DNA from: Cylicocyclus nassatus
Taxonomy: Eukaryota > Nematoda > Chromadorea > Rhabditida > Strongylidae
DNA length: 64,000 nt
Direction of reading: 5' to 3'
Assembly (NCBI GenBank): GCA_958299035.1
Contig: CATQJL010000223.1
Coordinates: forward strand, 68,796,006-68,860,005
Positions 60,935 to 64,000 of this stretch are shown piece by piece. Under the pieces are notes generated by a model. It worked only from the letters and a program-made list of their open reading frames with translations, was not told the origin of the DNA and searched no databases. The position numbers and the translations under genes are program-made. The number at the start of each line of letters is the position of its first letter. Position 1 is the stretch's first letter.

Positions 60935-61007
60935 GTGGCAGCAACAGGACTCGAACCCTCGATCATCTGCTTCGTAGTCAGCTCCGTTGCCACTGCGCCA
61001 CTGCCAC
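60935..61007 (-). pseudogene. tRNA-Arg(ACG)-like sequence, right arm
   Basis: Better preserved than the left copy: GTGGCAG at the 5' end can pair with CTGCCAC at the 3' end, the A box is a perfect TGGCGCAGTGG, the loop CTACGAA carries ACG, and the B box is GGTTCGAGTCC. Two extra bases near the T stem and mispaired anticodon-stem ends argue against a functional tRNA. Confidence 0.55.
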
Positions 61008-61199
61008 ACTGCTGCGTTATTCTAGCGCCTCGCTCATTACTGGGTGCGCTGGCTGCGCCGGAGGAAAATGGCCTCGTAACTCCCCCCACAAAACCGCTCG
61101 GCACCTAGTGAAAGTAGTTTTGAGTTTGCCTTACGGAGGACGGTTTCCTAATATACAGCTCATTCCAAATGGCCACTTCGACCGAGTATCCTTCCCTTG

Positions 61200-61710
61200 T
61201 TAGTTGGTGGAGCGATTTGTCTGGTTTATTCCGATAACGAGCGAGACTCTAGCCTGCTAAATAGTGGCTGGATTTTTACGTCCAGTCTACTTCTTAGAGG
61301 GATAAGCGGTGTTTAGCCGCACGAGATTGAGCGATAACAGGTCTGTGATGCCCTTAGATGTCCGGGGCTGCACGCGCGCTACAATGGAAGAATCAGCTGG
61401 CCTATCCATTGCCGAAAGGCATTGGTAAACCGTTGAAACTCTTCCGTGACCGGGATAGGGAATTGTAATTATTTCCCTTGAACGAGGAATTCCTAGTAAG
61501 TGTGAGTCATCAGCTCACGCTGATTACGTCCCTGCCATTTGTACACACCGCCCGTCGCTGTCCGGGACTGAGCTGTCTCGAGAGGACTGCGGACTGCTGT
61601 ATCGAGGCCTTCGGGTCGCGTTATGGCGGGAAACAGTTCAATCGCAATGGCTTGAACCGGGTAAAAGTCGTAACAAGGTATCTGTAGGTGAACCTGCAGA
61701 TGGATCATCG
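61200..61710 (+). rRNA. 18S rRNA, 3' part only (~510 nt)
   Basis: It starts abruptly at TTAGTTGGTGGAGCGATTTG, an internal conserved helix of 18S, and continues through GTACACACCGCCCGTCGC and GTAAAAGTCGTAACAAGGTA to GGATCATCG. About 1.2 kb of a normal ~1.75-kb gene is missing 5'. The sequence just upstream is the foldback terminus, which shares TTAG with the 18S start. Confidence 0.95.
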
Positions 61711-62073
61711 TCGAAACCACAGGGTATGGTTCCTTTGATCATGAGAAACCAACACGCTTGCTCTTCACGACTTTGTCGGGAAGGTTGGTAGTATCGCCCC
61801 CCTTTACAGCCCTTCGTAAGGTGTCTATGTATAGTATGAGTCGTTACTGGGTGGCGGCCGTGATTACTGTGCGAGTTCGCATTTTGCTGAGCTTTAGACT
61901 TGATGAGCATTGCTGGAATGCCGCCTTACTGTTTGTTTTGGTGGTTAGGCACAGCGTTAACGCTTAGTGCGACACCTGGTTGTCAGGCAATCTTAATGAT
62001 CCGTTTACGCGGACGCCAAAGCAGACGCTAACTTTTTATGTTTGATTTTTGCAGAACTGTGACTTTGAGTCAC
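61711..62073 (+). other. ITS1
   Basis: Spacer between 18S and 5.8S, about 363 bp, a length usual for strongylid nematodes. Confidence 0.9.
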
Positions 62074-62231
62074 AATCGACTAGCTTCAGCGATGGATCGG
62101 TCGATTCGCGTATCGATGAAAAACGCAGCAAGCTGCGTTATTTACCACGAATTGCAGACACTTAGAGTGGTAAAATTTTGAACGCATAGCGCCGTTGGGT
62201 TTTCCCTTCGGCACGTCTGGTTCAGGGTTGT
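62074..62231 (+). rRNA. 5.8S rRNA
   Basis: CTAGCTTCAGCGATGGATCG through ACGAATTGCAGAC and GCACGTCTGGTTCAGGGTTG is the nematode 5.8S. A few positions differ from the form I expect in nematodes (for example GACACTTAGAG, TGGTAAAAT), which may be species differences or decay. Confidence 0.95.
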
Positions 62232-62555
62232 TTATAAATACTACAATGTGGCCTGTTACATTGTTTGTCGAATGGCGCTTGCATTCAATTGCAATCCCCA
62301 TTCTAGAAAAGAAGCATATTGCAACATGTACGTTAGCTGTGCCTTACGACAGAAATGAATGCGTTGTTACTGCTGGATCGTTTAATGCTTGTTAACTTTC
62401 CAGTGGGGCCTGACGACAGCGCTTCGTTATCTGATTTGACTATGGCTAACTACACAGAATGACATATATTCGTTGTCACTGTTGATTTGTTTACCGCCTA
62501 CTAACATTTCAGCAGTGCATGTATGACGACGCTCTATACTGTCATTTGCAATGCA
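62232..62555 (+). other. ITS2
   Basis: Spacer of ~324 bp starting near TTATAAATACTACAATG and ending before ACCTGAGCTCAGGCGTGACT. This region is the usual species marker for strongylids. Confidence 0.9.
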
Positions 62556-63505
62556 ACCTGAGCTCAGGCGTGACTACCCGCTGAACTTAAGCATATCATT
62601 TAGCGGAGGAAAAGAAACTAACAAGGATTCCCTTAGTAACGGCGAGTGAACGGGGAGGAGCCCAGCGCTGAATCTCTCGGTGTTATGCCGTTGAGAAGTG
62701 TAGCGTATAGGTGTGGCTTTCAGTTTGTGCTGCATGTCCAAAGTCCCTTTGATAGGGGCCACATTCCCGAGAGGGTGCGAGACCTGTGCGGACAGTGGAG
62801 CAAGCTGTATGGTCATATCTTGGAGTCGGGTTGCTTGAAAGTGCAGCCTAAAGTGGGTGATAAACTTCATCTAAGGCTAAATATAGACGCGAATTCGATA
62901 GCAAACAAGTACTGTGAAGGAAAGTTGCAAAGAACTTTGAAGAGAGAGTTCAAGAGAACGTGAAATCGCTGGAGTGGAACCGGAGAGAGTTGACGTAGTC
63001 GGGTAACTAAGTTTGCCAAAATCGCTTAATTGTGGTGGCGGCGGATGTATGTTGCCTATGGCTGCGCTGACAGCACTGGCTGTGCGTTCCGAACCGTTTG
63101 CGTTGCCCACTTCGGTGGTGTCTTGCTCGCGGGTAGGTTTGTCGTGGCTAGTGTTTTATCCTTCTTTGCAGGGTGTCAGTGTGAAAGTCGACCACCTCTC
63201 CGACCCGTCTTGAAACACGGACCGAGAAGTGTAAATTGTACGCGAGTCAAAGGGTGGAAAACCCCATGGCGAAATGAAAGTAAAGGTCGGTTAACCGGCT
63301 GACATGGGATCCGCCTTTCGAGGCGGCGCACCATGGCCCTGTCTTGTCTGCTCGCAGATGGGCAGCGGTAGAGCGTACAGGTTGCGACCCGAAAGATGGT
63401 GAACTATGCCTGAGCAGGACGAAGTCAGAGGAAACTCTGATGGAAGTCCGTATCGGTTCTGACGTGCAAATCGATCGATAGACTTGGGTATAGGGGCGAA
63501 AGACT

Positions 63506-63545
<40 letters not shown>

Positions 63546-63835
63546 CCAGGATAGCTGGAGTTCATTGCGGTTATATCCGGTAAAGCGAATGATTAGAGGA
63601 CTTGGGGTCGAAACGACCTCAACCTATTCTCAAACTTTCAATGGGTATGTTGTCTCGGTTTCTTTGTTGAACTGTTGACACGAACGCGAGCTCCAAGTGG
63701 GCCATTTTTGGTAAGCAGAACTGGCGCTGTGGGATGAACCAAACGTTGGGTTAAGGTGCCTAACTTCTCGCTCATGAGACCCCATAAAAGGTGTTGGTTG
63801 ATATAGACAGCAGGACGGTGGCCATGGAAGTCGGT

Positions 63836-63871
<36 letters not shown>

Positions 63872-64000
63872 TCAACTAGCCCTGAAAATGGATGGCGCTT
63901 GAGCGAGAGACCTATACCCAGCCGTTGCTGGCTTGTGCGTTGTCTAACGCCTGGCCGCAACGAGTAGGAGGGTCGTGGCGGTTGCGTCGAAGGCTTTGGG
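62556..64000 (+). rRNA. 28S rRNA, 5' part, cut by the window end
   Basis: It begins ACCTGAGCTCAGGCGTGACT, then CCCGCTGAACTTAAGCATAT and AGCGGAGGAAAAGAAACTAA, and continues with conserved blocks such as AAACACGGACC and CTAGTAGCTGGTTCCCTCCG. It reads continuously to position 64000. Confidence 0.97.

Larger units (their letters stand above)
59903..61203. mobile_element. 1.3-kb foldback element with ~515-bp arms
   Basis: The left arm starts CTAACAAGGGAAGGATACTC at 59903 and the right arm ends with its inverse at 61203. The arms match over ~515 bp at high identity; the unique centre is about 60425-60690. Each arm contains a tRNA-Arg-like sequence. Mirror-image ORFs in the arms are not genes. The right end directly touches the 18S fragment. 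Confidence 0.85.

Noticed and set aside
59998..61108. Mirror-image ORFs of 82-99 codons on both strands at 59998-60288 and 60805-61108
   Set aside because: They are the two arms of one foldback element read on opposite strands, and they run through tRNA-like sequence.
61493..63875. ORFs of 60-105 codons in the rDNA
   Set aside because: They lie within rRNA and spacer sequence on both strands.

Overview
The window is repeat-dense, non-coding-rich nuclear DNA from a nematode, most likely a clade V strongylid of the hookworm type. The evidence is the rDNA at the right end (18S 3' part, ITS1, 5.8S, ITS2 and 28S, with the 28S start matching the usual nematode ITS2/28S primer region), very short phase-0 introns of 47-94 bp with TTTCAG-like acceptors, and a mixture of Pao-type BEL retrotransposons, Helitrons, Penelope-like elements and palindromic mariner-TIR elements. 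No convincing host protein-coding gene was found. Species assignment is inference.

Layout. Positions 1-232 are the end of a foldback-type repeat. Positions 234-12,355 hold two decayed BEL/Pao retrotransposons in the same orientation, each beginning with a related LTR (234 and 7070). The first keeps recognisable gag, protease, RT and RNase H but has several frameshifts and stops. A TTCGAA-rich repeat and a truncated copy of a second gag family (5197-6792) interrupt it. Positions 12,384-17,372 carry the better copy of that second family: an open 555-aa gag-like ORF whose stop codon lies inside a consensus splice donor, followed by two direct copies of a 1.6-1.7 kb non-coding unit.

Positions 17,380-22,836 contain MITEs with TTAGG-type termini and a Penelope-like GIY-YIG endonuclease remnant on the minus strand. 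Positions 22,855-34,533 are a Helitron cluster: a non-autonomous derivative, a second 5' end with a 62-bp tandem array, and an apparently complete autonomous Helitron. Nine exons, all joined in phase 0, can be read as a Rep-helicase of about 1,794 residues behind a TATA box. The 3' hairpin of one Helitron directly abuts the 5' end of the next.

Positions 34,551-39,699 are back-to-back palindromic mariner-like elements. One is a 1.5-kb near-perfect palindrome that has split a Penelope-like RT. From 39,700 to 59,902 the sequence is mostly unassigned AT-rich DNA with scattered palindromic elements, G/C runs and a possible tRNA relic. A 1.3-kb foldback element carrying a tRNA-Arg-like sequence in each arm (59,903-61,203) directly abuts an 18S gene that has lost about two thirds of its 5' side. 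The rest of the rDNA unit then runs to the window end.

How the parts work together: the Helitron gene would supply Rep/helicase to itself and to the deleted copy beside it, which has the same termini. The MITEs have no transposase here and would depend on mariner enzymes encoded elsewhere. The BEL and Penelope-like copies look dead. Boundaries of MITEs and LTRs were read by eye and may be off by several bases.
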